64,000 bases of DNA from Paramoeba atlantica (taxonomy: Eukaryota; Discosea), in NCBI GenBank assembly GCA_977017575.1, contig CDRNVI010000039.1, forward strand, positions 496,001 through 560,000. The letters run 5' to 3'. Within the stretch, counting starts at the first letter, position 1. Each line of letters opens with the position of its first letter. Under the pieces are notes generated by a model. The model was given only the letters and a program-made list of their open reading frames with translations, searched no databases and had not been told where the DNA came from. This document shows positions 1 through 9,122 of this stretch, piece after piece. Both the position numbers and the translations under genes were made by a program.

Positions 1-456
1 CAACTTTTTACAGAGATTAAAATTTTGGACACTGTGGTCTCGGGTATAGGTATCACTTGGAATATTTTTCCTTGTTAGATTCAGACGTACATAAACGAAA
101 CCCTCGGCTCCTACTTCAACCTCATGGACTCGCTGACATTGAGACCCCATTTGCCACCCTGTCTCGCGGAGCACTCCTTCTAGGTATTGACATCCCTTAA
201 AAATTTTCCTCCCCGAGAGCAAATCGATGTTGTAGCTGTGCCAAGGACACTGTATTGCATGAGCACCAAGCTCTTCAATATCAAGAATTGGACCTCTGCC
301 CAGAGGTCCACCTCCGTGGTAGCATATGGAATCTATGCAATAGATTTGCCCCCTGTGATGAAGAAGCGTAAGCATCCTGCCTTCTAGTTCAATATGCTCC
401 CGACTATGAGTCAATAAACTTGCGTCACGACAAACCAAATGCCATTCACTAGACAT
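1..456 (-). CDS. Rieske [2Fe-2S] domain protein, 3' end outside window
   Basis: The reverse strand is open from an ATG at 456 down to base 1 with no stop, giving 152 residues of a protein cut by the window edge. Both halves of a Rieske cluster-binding site are visible: CYHGGGPLG (Cys45, His47) and CPWHSYN (Cys70, His73), the C-x-H and C-x2-H pairs that hold a [2Fe-2S] cluster. The domain starts almost at the N terminus, with no transit peptide or catalytic oxygenase domain seen so far, which resembles stand-alone Rieske proteins such as vertebrate RFESD rather than the bc1 Rieske subunit or ring hydroxylases. A larger enzyme cannot be excluded because the C terminus is missing. Its role is inferred as electron transfer. 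The ATG directly follows a pyrimidine-rich stretch ending in CAG. Confidence 0.8.
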   Translation of the reverse strand, partial: MSSEWHLVCRDASLLTHSREHIELEGRMLTLLHHRGQIYCIDSICYHGGGPLGRGPILDIEELGAHAIQCPWHSYNIDLLSGRKIFKGCQYLEGVLRETGWQMGSQCQRVHEVEVGAEGFVYVRLNLTRKNIPSDTYTRDHSVQNFNLCKKL

Positions 457-941
457 CTGTACCAACTTTAGAGGGAGGGGGAATTCATAGACAATGAATG
501 AGAAAATCTCCGTAGGACGAAAATCGTTTACTAAAAAATTCGTTTTTTGAAGTGAATATTATCGTAAAATTCGTTATAAAGACCTGTCTATCTGCATTCG
601 TACGCTAGCATCAATCTGCCGAAAATAGAGAAAAGGTATCCTTCAATGTTTTAAAAAATGATCAGAAAACGATTGAATGGAAAGATACGTTGAACTCATT
701 ACGTTGTAATTTATATTGCACTAGAATGCATATTTCTGTAAATGCGTTCACGATAAGAGAATCACTGATTAACGACCAAAAAATATCACGCAGGAGATAC
801 ATGTAGAGACGTGCAGAAAAAATGAACAGTATGAAGGGAAAAGAATACCACTGCAGCCGTTCCCAATAAACAAACGATATAACAATCAAACAAGTTTCCT
901 GTATCATGAGCAATCTTCATTTTCAACCTTCCTTCAGTGGA
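457..941. other. intergenic, no supported gene
   Basis: This 485-bp stretch lies between the Rieske start and the end of RPF2. It contains a hydrophobic open frame on the minus strand (about 662-907) with no recognisable family and AT-rich composition. I see no RNA gene or repeat in it. It presumably holds the RPF2 3' end and the Rieske 5' region. Confidence 0.5.
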
Positions 942-1955
942 TTAAATATCCACCGCTGGATTCGGAATTCCTTCGCTTTTTCGCCTCTTTCCAACAGCGT
1001 CGGCAAGCGAAATTGTGATTTCCTCATCGGCGTGCTGCTTTTTCTCCTTCTCGTGCTTGAAACGGCGTTTCGTCATAGTATCCACCTTTTGCTTACCGAC
1101 GTGAACTTGGCCCTTAAGATCACCAAGCCGATCGCGTTGCACCCCTTTGGAGCTTTTAGCCAGACGGGGTTGACGGCATGCTCTTTTAAAAAAGGCTGCA
1201 TTCGCGAAACGAAGGCGTCGGATTTCAAACTGCAGTAACAAGCCATCATCGGAAGTCACACTCAGTGTCTTCGTTCCGCTACTCGGTAACAATGCTACGT
1301 GTCGAAGAGAAAGGATAACCTTACCCTTGGGAAAAGTAACTATTTTTAGATTCTCTGTGGGTAGCTCAGTGTCTTCCAACTCAGCTGTGCATTCTAAGTG
1401 AAGTACCAACGCGCGGTCCGCACCACACAAGTTTAAATTTTCCACCGCCGTGCCCCCGAAAAAATCCAAAAGCAGGTTTTGCAAACGGCGGAAAATGGAA
1501 AATTCAAAAGCAGCACCCAAAAACAATAATATTGGCTTGTGGCCGTGTGAGCCCCTCAGACCTTTGAGCTTTTGCTCAAAATTAGCAAGACCAAGCTCGA
1601 CCAGATCAAGAAGTTGAGAGTTGTGATGTCTCCCAAGCACAATACCGTGTGGCCTTTTCTTGCTGTGATGGGAGAAGCAGAACAAACTGCAGTCGTTTTG
1701 GAATGAAAGGAAGTTCAATGAATCTACGCGTTCGAATGGCACCAGATCGTTATTATCTCGTAGCTTGACGGCGTGTTGTGACGATTGAAGCTTTGAAATA
1801 GCGTTTAAAACTTCCTTATCGACTGCGCTACTTTTTTTCCCATGCAAATACATAGTTTGCTTTGGGTTCTCGTTCAAAAGAGGCATTTTTTTATCTACTG
1901 CTCGTTTCGTCTTTATATTTTTCGGCTTTCTCCGAACATAGGGACTAGGTTCCAT
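942..1955 (-). CDS. RPF2: Ribosome production factor 2 (Brix domain)
   Basis: A 337-residue Brix-domain protein. The N-terminal block (KTKRAVDKKMP, then LHGKKSS) and the central SLNFLSFQNDCSLFCF and HSKKRPHGIVLGR segments match the RPF2 branch of the Brix family, which with RRS1 loads 5S RNP onto the 60S pre-ribosome in the nucleolus. The C terminus is Lys/Arg-rich, as usual for this family. The open frame extends upstream to 2042, but only through non-ATG codons; the first ATG (1955) leaves the expected short basic leader and is preceded by a T-rich tract. Length is close to yeast Rpf2. The family assignment is firm; the function is taken from the family. Confidence 0.92.
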   Translation of the reverse strand: MEPSPYVRRKPKNIKTKRAVDKKMPLLNENPKQTMYLHGKKSSAVDKEVLNAISKLQSSQHAVKLRDNNDLVPFERVDSLNFLSFQNDCSLFCFSHHSKKRPHGIVLGRHHNSQLLDLVELGLANFEQKLKGLRGSHGHKPILLFLGAAFEFSIFRRLQNLLLDFFGGTAVENLNLCGADRALVLHLECTAELEDTELPTENLKIVTFPKGKVILSLRHVALLPSSGTKTLSVTSDDGLLLQFEIRRLRFANAAFFKRACRQPRLAKSSKGVQRDRLGDLKGQVHVGKQKVDTMTKRRFKHEKEKKQHADEEITISLADAVGKRRKSEGIPNPAVDI

Positions 1956-2121
1956 GTGGAATAAATATAAAGAAAAAAAGGTATTAACGTTCACTTTTTC
2001 TTCAAAGAATGCTTGGAGTAATTTAGGAAATTGAAATAGCACATTCTTGGTGCATGTGAACTAAGTTACTAGTAATTAAAATAAAGGTCAAAGCAAAAAC
2101 ATTTATGTCTTTTGTCAAGAT

Positions 2122-3039
2122 CTACTTTTTCAATTTACGAAATCCACCTTTCTTACTTCCGCTCAAAGCCACATATCGTCTTACTTGAATCGAAGATTCT
2201 TTCGAAAGATCTTTGACTGTTTTTGAATCAAATGTTTCAGAAATCCTTTCGGCAGAGGACGTAGGAGTGTATGTGTTTATTTCAGAGGGCAAAACACCTG
2301 AAGCGTTTAATTTCGGATCATCAGCACAAACAGTTACGCTTGCACTGTTTATCTCGACAGTAGGACCTATTGTTGAATCTGCAAAAGTTCGGTTTCTCCT
2401 CCTCAATTCATATGCTAATCCTTTCGATGTCACAGGCGGGGGCTCTCGCGCAGCTAGAAATGCTTTAGCTTCCTGTTCGGATAACTCTTCATGTGAAAAT
2501 AAACAATAGTCTCTCATTTTACAATCTGCTCCGTAAGGACACAGAAAGGCCGCATAAGGTTCTATTAAAAGAAACTCAGCAGCCGATTTCTCGTTCTCAC
2601 CTGAAGCTGCACAAACGGGTATCTGGTGGCAAGATGTATAGTAGTTTGGCTCATCACTCCATAGTTGAAACTGATTTACGCGATCCTCTCTACCATCACT
2701 ACTTTCCGTAACGGCCTCTAATGACGCTACTTCTTTGACAAGCTTTGCTTTTTCAACCTGGTTGTCCATGATGACTTCTTTTTTTCCAATCACTGAGGGC
2801 TGTAGCGCATACCTGGTGCGGTACCAACAAGAATACGCTAAAAAGGTCTCTTCATTAAATCCGTAATTAAAATATTCGTCCCGTTCCGAAGGGCTGCATT
2901 TACGCCATGGTGCACTATCTGCTGGGATCCGTCTCAAATTGACTTGATAGAACTCAGGATCAAAAAGCGGACCCTCTGCGTGTTCCTCTGACAGAGGTGT
3001 CATTCCAGCATTTAAGCATGCTTGCCGCGATTCAGCCAT
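2122..3039 (-). CDS. Fip1-motif protein with CCCH zinc finger
   Basis: A 305-residue protein with a Fip1 motif at about residues 25-75 (PWRK at 44-47 and YFNYGFNE at 56-63), the signature of the CPSF subunit Fip1 that ties poly(A) polymerase to the cleavage and polyadenylation complex. Farther on is one CCCH zinc finger, Cys167, Cys173, Cys179 and His183 (C-x5-C-x5-C-x3-H), of the kind found in the Fip1 partner CPSF30/Yth1. The C-terminal third is Ser/Thr-rich and ends in a basic GGFRKLKK tail. The usual acidic leader and Pro-rich region of Fip1 are absent. The inferred role is pre-mRNA 3' end formation in the nucleus. A Fip1 motif and a CCCH finger in one chain is unusual as far as I know. 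Start ATG at 3039 is the first in frame. Confidence 0.8.
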   Translation of the reverse strand: MAESRQACLNAGMTPLSEEHAEGPLFDPEFYQVNLRRIPADSAPWRKCSPSERDEYFNYGFNEETFLAYSCWYRTRYALQPSVIGKKEVIMDNQVEKAKLVKEVASLEAVTESSDGREDRVNQFQLWSDEPNYYTSCHQIPVCAASGENEKSAAEFLLIEPYAAFLCPYGADCKMRDYCLFSHEELSEQEAKAFLAAREPPPVTSKGLAYELRRRNRTFADSTIGPTVEINSASVTVCADDPKLNASGVLPSEINTYTPTSSAERISETFDSKTVKDLSKESSIQVRRYVALSGSKKGGFRKLKK

Positions 3040-3237
3040 TACCGTTTACGAAACCAGAGTACAATAGAACCCCAAAAATAATAAAAAGTAAACAGAAATG
3101 ATGTTCGTAAATGATTTTTTATAAATTGAAATTTCTACTCTACTTACACTTACTGAAAGTACCTTTATCGTACAAGTATGCCGTTTCGCTGGTTTACCGG
3201 ATAGCAACGCTCCTCCAAATGCTATCCTTCAAAAGCT

Positions 3238-4017
3238 TCACCAACCGGCTTGCTTTCGTCGTGCAGATTCTTGGCCCGGGGGATCCGGAGGCATATGGGA
3301 TTGTACATCGGTGCCAAAAAAAGTTCGTTGTATCGCTATACAAGGCACCGCAGCGTACATTTTGGGTTTGCTGACGACTGGAATGGGCTTCGACGACTTT
3401 AAGAATGTGGCAGGGGAATTCTTGGGAAGAGAAGAATACGTGTCTTCTGTGTGCATTGTCATTTGAGTATCAAGTTGGAAATGCAAAGGACAACATACGT
3501 CAAGTAGTTCCTTTGCCCCCTTGGCATTAATAAGATAAAGATTAGTAGTACGGTATAGTTGAGGAACTCGAGCAATATGATCCGAAACCATTAGATCGGT
3601 ACATTTGTTTTCAACGTCTAAACCGCTAAGGTACATGAGTTCCCAGTTGAGCGGTATTTCTTTCACGATTCTGCAAAAGCGACTTTGAAAATGAGGAGAG
3701 AACTCTGTATCGTCTTCTGCTATCATTGCGCACGAAAGCTGCAATGCCGAAACCAATTCCCAGATTCGAATATGACTTAGGGCACAACCCAACCCACCCT
3801 CTGTGAGATCCATTCCCCAAATTTTTTCTTCATCTCTCAATGCAATACGAGAGGCTCCAAATGGAGATAGAATACCTCGACGGACACATTGTGAAATGTC
3901 TTGAGCAGCGCCGTCAATAGCTTCTATTCGAGTAAATGATGAAATCTTAGCGCGCTCTAACTCACTTGTGATGTGTTGCCAACGATCTTGTCGCTTGCGC
4001 AAATTTATAACAAACAC
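3238..4017 (-). CDS. Glycosyltransferase family 25 protein, start uncertain
   Basis: About 259 residues with the hallmarks of GT25 (LPS glycosyltransferase / procollagen galactosyltransferase family): an opening VINL-x-KRQDRW strand, an EAIDG segment, GGLGCALSHIRIWE and the metal-binding AEDD motif, ending near AVPCIAIQ. Such enzymes transfer sugars from UDP-sugar donors in the secretory pathway. Oddly, there is no ATG in frame ahead of the conserved VINL; the frame upstream is open to a stop near 4086 and the listed first codon is GTG. A short 5' exon is therefore likely: CTCTAACCCCAAG just upstream looks like a branch point and acceptor. No signal peptide is visible in what can be read, and a missing exon could carry it. 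Confidence 0.75.
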   Translation of the reverse strand: MFVINLRKRQDRWQHITSELERAKISSFTRIEAIDGAAQDISQCVRRGILSPFGASRIALRDEEKIWGMDLTEGGLGCALSHIRIWELVSALQLSCAMIAEDDTEFSPHFQSRFCRIVKEIPLNWELMYLSGLDVENKCTDLMVSDHIARVPQLYRTTNLYLINAKGAKELLDVCCPLHFQLDTQMTMHTEDTYSSLPKNSPATFLKSSKPIPVVSKPKMYAAVPCIAIQRTFFGTDVQSHMPPDPPGQESARRKQAGW

Positions 4018-4626
4018 ATGGCTTGGGGTTAGAGGACAATCGTTCCTGCAACACTGTATGAAATTTCTCCTCAGCTTGTATATCTTCTAAGATTGAGTTA
4101 ATGTGCGTGTTGAGTTAATGTGAATTAGTGAAGTTTGAACTAGCGAGAATGCAGTATACTATTCGCGCAATCCAGTGTCTTTTCACATGTTGCAGTAAAA
4201 GTTCGAATAAAATGTAAAAAAGTGCAATTTGTGGAATTTGGGCTTAAAATTAGGGTAAAAAGATTGAAAGTGCAGAAAAATCTAAATTAAGAAGGGAATG
4301 ACTTACTTTAACCAATCCGTCTTGCAAGAAACTTCAGTACAATACGATCAGAAGTAGTGACTACAGACTACAGAATGCACCCATACGAAACGTTTACTCG
4401 TTTTTCCTCTTTTTTGTCTATTTTAGCATTCAACTCATATCAACGAACCTTGAATCACATTACGATCTTTACTCTCTTTTTCAGAGTCATCTTCTATTTC
4501 TTTATTGCCATCTTCGTCCCTTTCTACTTTCTCCAGTTCCGTTTCACCTCTTACAGACTTTAGCTCCAACAAACGAGCACGAAAGCGTTCTTGTCCAGAA
4601 TTGGAGGAACTCGTAAGCGGGGGGGT
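4018..4626. other. gap before hAT insertion, possible short gene remnant
   Basis: About 600 bp between the GT25 gene and the hAT element. On the minus strand 4435-4618 reads as about 60 residues of protein-like, strongly charged sequence (QERFRARLLELK followed by an acidic Glu/Asp/Lys stretch). Its only ATG codons lie inside the hAT terminal repeat, so any real gene would have been cut or capped by the insertion. I do not recognise it with confidence; a missing 5' exon of the GT25 gene could also lie here. Confidence 0.3.
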
Positions 4627-4712
4627 CATAGCTGTCATTCGACGTCGAAAATTGCAATTCGACGTCTACGAATGCCTTTCGACGTCGAAAAAATGGGTCT
4701 TTCGACGTCGAA
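4627..4712 (+). repeat. hAT left terminal repeat and subterminal array
   Basis: TTCGACGTCGAA, itself a perfect palindrome, occurs at 4638, 4678 and 4701 with a half copy at 4658. The spacing of 20, 20 and 23 bp is close to two helical turns, so the sites would face the same side of the DNA. This fits binding sites for the element's own BED-finger transposase. Confidence 0.8.
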
Positions 4713-5286
4713 CGAAGGAAAAAAATGTGGGATACTTGTGTTCATGTACAGCACTTGAAAAATTGTTTCGATCGACGGATTCTTTTCACTACAGCAATTT
4801 GCTATGGTATTCGGACGAATAGATGACTACTAGAGAATAAGAAAGTAGCAACGTATGGTTGTCGTCAGGTTGTTCGTCAGACCGCTAGGGAGTTCTAACC
4901 GTGTTAAATGCGTCACCTTTTATTTGAAACATGTTCAGAAACGTAATTAATGAAGTTTAATAAAATAAAGATACGGAAAATTATGACTGTACTAGTCATT
5001 ATCATAGTATAAGCTTATGGCGTTTACTGTTGCTGTATAGGTAAGCACAAAATATCTCACGTTGCAATAATACAAGAAAAATTTAAGTGTGGGGAAAAAA
5101 TTTAGCCTTAATGGTCCTGAAGTATGAGACAAAACATGGAAAAATAATTAAACATCCATACATTATAAATAATTATACAGTAATACAATATAACAATATT
5201 ATAATGGGTTATGAATTTATGACGTATCAGAAAAAAAGCAGACTCGCATCAGGAGCCTATTAAGTAATTCGGAAGCTTGAAAGAAG

Positions 5287-7904
5287 TTACCCCGAATCCC
5301 CATTTCCCGCTGATCCTAACTGTTCCAAATTGTCAAGGTACCCAAGTTTGTCGCAGTTCCCCCGTAACAGCATAGAGTTTTGTACTGTTTGAGTGCCCAT
5401 GGATGATTGACGGGAGTTGTATTTGGTGTTCATAACCGACATCCAAGAATCACATTTCGTCACTAAAGGGGGTACCCATAAATAATGTATCGCCGCTTGA
5501 TGCATACCTGGGTATTTGTAGACTCCAACTGTTTGCCACCAATGCAATTCGCACTTGTGCACTCGCGAATCCCATTCGTAGTCGACGCAATTCACATATT
5601 CATTCCATTTATTTTCCGTAATTTGAAAAATGGGAGAACCACCTCGAAAAAGGTCGTTAGCACGACTGAAATGAATTGGTTCGAGACCGGCTTTCCGGGC
5701 GCGTAGTGCAATGAAATCCGGTGCAAACCACATGACGTCTTCCCAATATTTCATATTGTGATGAACTGAAAGTCGATTTATGTGATGCTTGAGGGCACAT
5801 TCAAAAGCTTCACTGCAGCTTCCCACCCGACTAGCCTTCCGTAATCTTTCTAAAGTTGGCCAAACTCCCGTTACTAAAGGGGTACCGTCTAAATCCGAAA
5901 ATTTTTGTAACGCTTTCTGGATAGGAGCTAGTTCTTCAAGAAAATATTTTGCTGAAGTCGCCAAGTTATCTACCCCTTCCCGAGCAATAAGATCCGCACA
6001 CTTACGTACAGACTGACAAACTCGGGGGTTTTCCAGTTCTTGCTTCAGGAACGCCACAACAGTAGGTAACTGAGTAGAAAAGAAGGAAATGCTGCCGAAC
6101 TTATCATGGCACCAGCGAGTAACTCCCCCTAACTTAGGAGCCGTAATGCCGTGTACATCCTTTGCTCTACGAACAGCTTCAATTACTTGAGGTCCATACA
6201 ATGAAAGTTCGTCACGACACCGAGGAATATTTTCATGCTGAGCGTTCAGTTCCGCCAAAATTAGATCAGCTTCATCGGGAGCATACTGTTTCAAAATTTG
6301 TATGCTGCTACGAAGCTGACACACCAGCTCTGTCTGATATTCATCGTCCATTTTATTGCTAGACAGCCCCCCATACCATTGAGTGAAAAATTGTTCCGCT
6401 TTGTTAGTTTCTTCGTCGATCCAAGAACGTCTAGGGCCACACCGCGATACCGCCCCTTCTTCGTACAGATCTTGTCATGTCCATAAAATGTTTGTCTGAA
6501 GAGCTTTTTAAGTTCAAAAAGGGGGGTTTCCTGAAAGGGTTTCATCGCATCCATCGCGAGGTTATTGAGAAAATGACCAAAGCAAGATAGTAAGGAGACG
6601 TGTGGCATCATATCCACGGCCCGGTTTCCGAAGTTTATCCAGTCTGACTCCCCAATTCTTTGAACGCGATCATATATTCTTTTTAATTCTCCTTCTGCCT
6701 CATCACGGGCCACGTGGTTAACGGCACAGCCATCCACCATTAAAAACCTCATTTTTCGTACCAGCGTAATGCCGAGAATAGAATTCAATGTATTAACCAA
6801 ACTCTCAGCTGTTTCTTTGCCGTTGAATGCCTTCCGCTTCGGATGATACATGGATGGTAATAGATATTGCTCATCTGAAACATACACTACCCCTACTAAT
6901 ACGTGCTCGTTGAGCACGGAATCAACCCCAGCATCCACAGCTACCCCGAAGAAAGGATGAATATCGATTTTTGAAATCATTTTTTCCCATATTTCGGTGG
7001 CCAAGTCCTTCTCCCAATCACGCATGATCCTGTGATTGTTGCCAAGTGCATTGAGAATTTCTTCAGTATTTGCTCCCTTGGGGCGTAATTCTTCATAGTT
7101 ACGAAGTAAAGCGTGAGCAGCTTTGCATGACAAGTTCGTCTTTGCCACAAGACAGGGAACGCAGCGACGGACAAAAACATTTACACTCATTGAATTGTCG
7201 TTCGGGGTCAGTGAAAAAAGTTCCGGTTCGTTTGCGATTCTCTGTCCCTCGCGCACTAAACAAGTGTGATTGATATGGTGATAGTAATGGTTGTTATGGA
7301 GCGAATGACTCCACCACGGACAGTCGCGACATTTTATGTGAGTCCGCTGGCCCATGGTATTCACGTGATGGGGCCGAGGATATTTCTCGGCGTATTCGCG
7401 ACACTCTTTGTTTTTCTTCTCCAAATTTTTCGTTCTACCAGTCGGGGTATCCATTCCCAAGCAGCGTTCACGAAAGAATTTTGTCGAAATACGGGGAAAC
7501 CGCATTGGGTCCTGTACAAGCTGTTTTCGAACTACTTGCCTTACAGAGCTTGCCTGTTGTGATGGAGAGGACGGCATTTCCTCTTCAAGCCTCGCGGTAC
7601 ACTCTCGTCGTACTGAGACAGGAACATAACTCCCTGAAAGAACGTTATCGGAAATTTCAAATCTGCTGTGGGTGGGACCATCTGCTGCTTCCGTGGAAGC
7701 ATCTCGCTGCATGGCAGTTCTATTCTTCTTCGCCGAATTGGTTCTCTTGGCACGAACCGAAGTAACTGAAGGAGTAGTAGATGAAACAGATTCGGAAGAA
7801 TTTGCTTCAGCTAAAGTTGGCACGATTGCATCTGATGAAAGAGCTGGGGGAGAAGGTATGCGGATAGGAATCATGCGCCCCCTTCCTCGAACAGAGGTGT
7901 GCAT
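5287..7904 (-). CDS. hAT transposase, in two overlapping frames
   Basis: The first frame starts at ATG 7904 and encodes about 515 meaningful residues; the second runs to 5287 and encodes about 350. N-terminal to C-terminal: a low-complexity leader, a BED-type zinc finger (CRDC near 192, a run of His, ending HINHTC near 215), a first catalytic region (FFGVAVDAGVD), a second (MVDGCAVNHVA), the hAT-typical LLSCFGHFLNNLA, then in the second frame GGVTRWCHDKF and the C-terminal dimerisation segment (HWWQTVGVYKYPG...HYLWVPP). The frames overlap at about 6291-6480. Protein-like sequence in the downstream frame begins near 6440, so one frame change or one small intron separates them. I found no convincing splice pair that restores phase, so a single frameshift is the simpler reading. 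Confidence 0.8.
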
Positions 7905-8033
7905 TGTGAAAAAACAAGTAAATTAACACTAAAAAGTAGAAGACTGGTTGCAAATACATTTTTTAAACATTTTATAAACATATATTCTGTTGAAAAAAAA
8001 TTCTTTCAGAAACCATCCAAGCACTCAAAATGT

Positions 8034-8087
8034 TTCGACCTTTCGACCGTCGAACGACGTCGAATTCGACGTCGAACGACAGCTATG
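8034..8087 (-). repeat. hAT right terminal repeat and subterminal array
   Basis: Overlapping copies and near copies of TTCGACGTCGAA run from 8034 to 8076 and end in GACAGCTATG, the inverse of the left terminus. The copies are packed more tightly than on the left (8-13 bp apart), so the two ends are not equivalent. Confidence 0.8.
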
Positions 8088-8210
8088 GGGGGTATAGTAT
8101 ACGAAAAAAAGTAATAATTTCGGTACGACATAGAAGTAAGTTCAAAACAAGTACGAGTACGACACAGGCGCATTAGTTGCACTGAGCAATCTTTATGCAA
8201 GAAAAATATA

Positions 8211-9095
8211 CTCCCCCTCTCATTAATTTTTATAAATTATAAATTATAACAAAAAGTGAGTTATAATTATAATTATAAAAATTAATGATCCTGTATAAAT
8301 GACCGCTATTCCAAAAAAAGGTCGACGTTAGTACGATCTGTAAGATGGTAGTGCCAGGGAAGACCGCGAGTAGGTCCCGACCATGCTTCCCCATGATGAA
8401 TTTTTTCAGTGAATCGCGTTTTACAAAAATCAGTATCTTCATCTCAGAAAGAAAATCCCCCCAAAAAGATTGTCTTTTCCCCTACATGAGCATTTTTTCA
8501 CGAATCAATCTAATATCTGAAGCTGAGAGGGTTTAAACTAGAGATTTACGATCCCGACCGATCCCACCTGTCCTGGTTGAATTTACGTGGAAGAAAAGAC
8601 TTGGTGAAAACGCGAGTTCTAGAAGAACTCCTGGGATCCGGCAGTGCAATATGCATTACGACATAGGATTGCGACCGAGCAACGAAGACGCTCCTTCGGA
8701 CAAATTAGGCCCGCAGTCGGCTGGGCGACTTATCCGCTTTTTCCTATTTTTTCGACTTTTTGGCAGGCTAAGTCAGGGGAGGGGGGGTGACGGTACATAT
8801 AAAAACGCATAAAAGAAATATTTCTTTAAGAAAGTAAGTGATATTACATGCCTTCTATGCCTCCAGCATAGAAATCAACCATTTGCGCTTTTCTGTAAGA
8901 AATTTCTTCGAAGCGCGTCCATCCACGTTCACAAAATAATCCATCTTAAGTAGAATAACAGAAAAAATTCTTTGGTTTAGAAAAAAATTAAGAAATAGCG
9001 TTCGATAAATTTCTGATTTATAAAAATTAATGATCCCGCATAAATTAAATTTTTATAACTCGAAATCCATTTATAAAAATTAATGAGAGAGGGAG
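8211..9095. mobile_element. Stowaway-like mariner MITE
   Basis: An 885-bp element flanked by TA on both sides (8209-8210 and 9096-9097). The left end reads CTCCCCCTCTCATTAATTTT and the right end is its inverse with one small difference; both continue into TTTATAAA. The CTCCC start and TA target resemble plant Stowaway/mariner termini. A second block, ATTAATGATCC, lies inside each end in the opposite orientation (about 8283 and 9027). Reading frames inside are short and not recognisably a transposase, so it looks non-autonomous. It occupies nearly all the space between the hAT element and the prolyl hydroxylase gene. Confidence 0.75.
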
Positions 9096-9122
9096 TACCT
9101 CTTTCTTAATAGATAGATTAGA

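Larger units (their letters stand above)
4627..8087 (-). mobile_element. hAT superfamily DNA transposon, both ends present
   Basis: A 3.46-kb element bounded by inverted repeats that start CATAGCTGTC and continue into TTCGACGTCGAA on each side. The flanks share GGGGGGT, seven of the eight bases expected of an hAT target duplication, although the G-run makes the exact edge uncertain by a base. Inside is a minus-strand transposase (5287-7904) with a BED-type zinc finger and hAT catalytic and dimerisation segments. Between 4638 and 4712 and between 8034 and 8076 the motif TTCGACGTCGAA is repeated, probably as transposase-binding sites. The element sits between two host genes and keeps its minus orientation. 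Confidence 0.85.

Noticed and set aside
187-387. 66-codon plus-strand open frame
   Set aside because: It is antisense to the Rieske gene, whose cluster-binding motifs are clear on the other strand.
662-913. Hydrophobic minus-strand open frame in the gap before the Rieske gene
   Set aside because: AT-rich sequence easily gives hydrophobic codons; no family resemblance, and it sits in the expected 3' region of RPF2.
906-1238. 110-codon plus-strand open frame
   Set aside because: Antisense shadow of RPF2.
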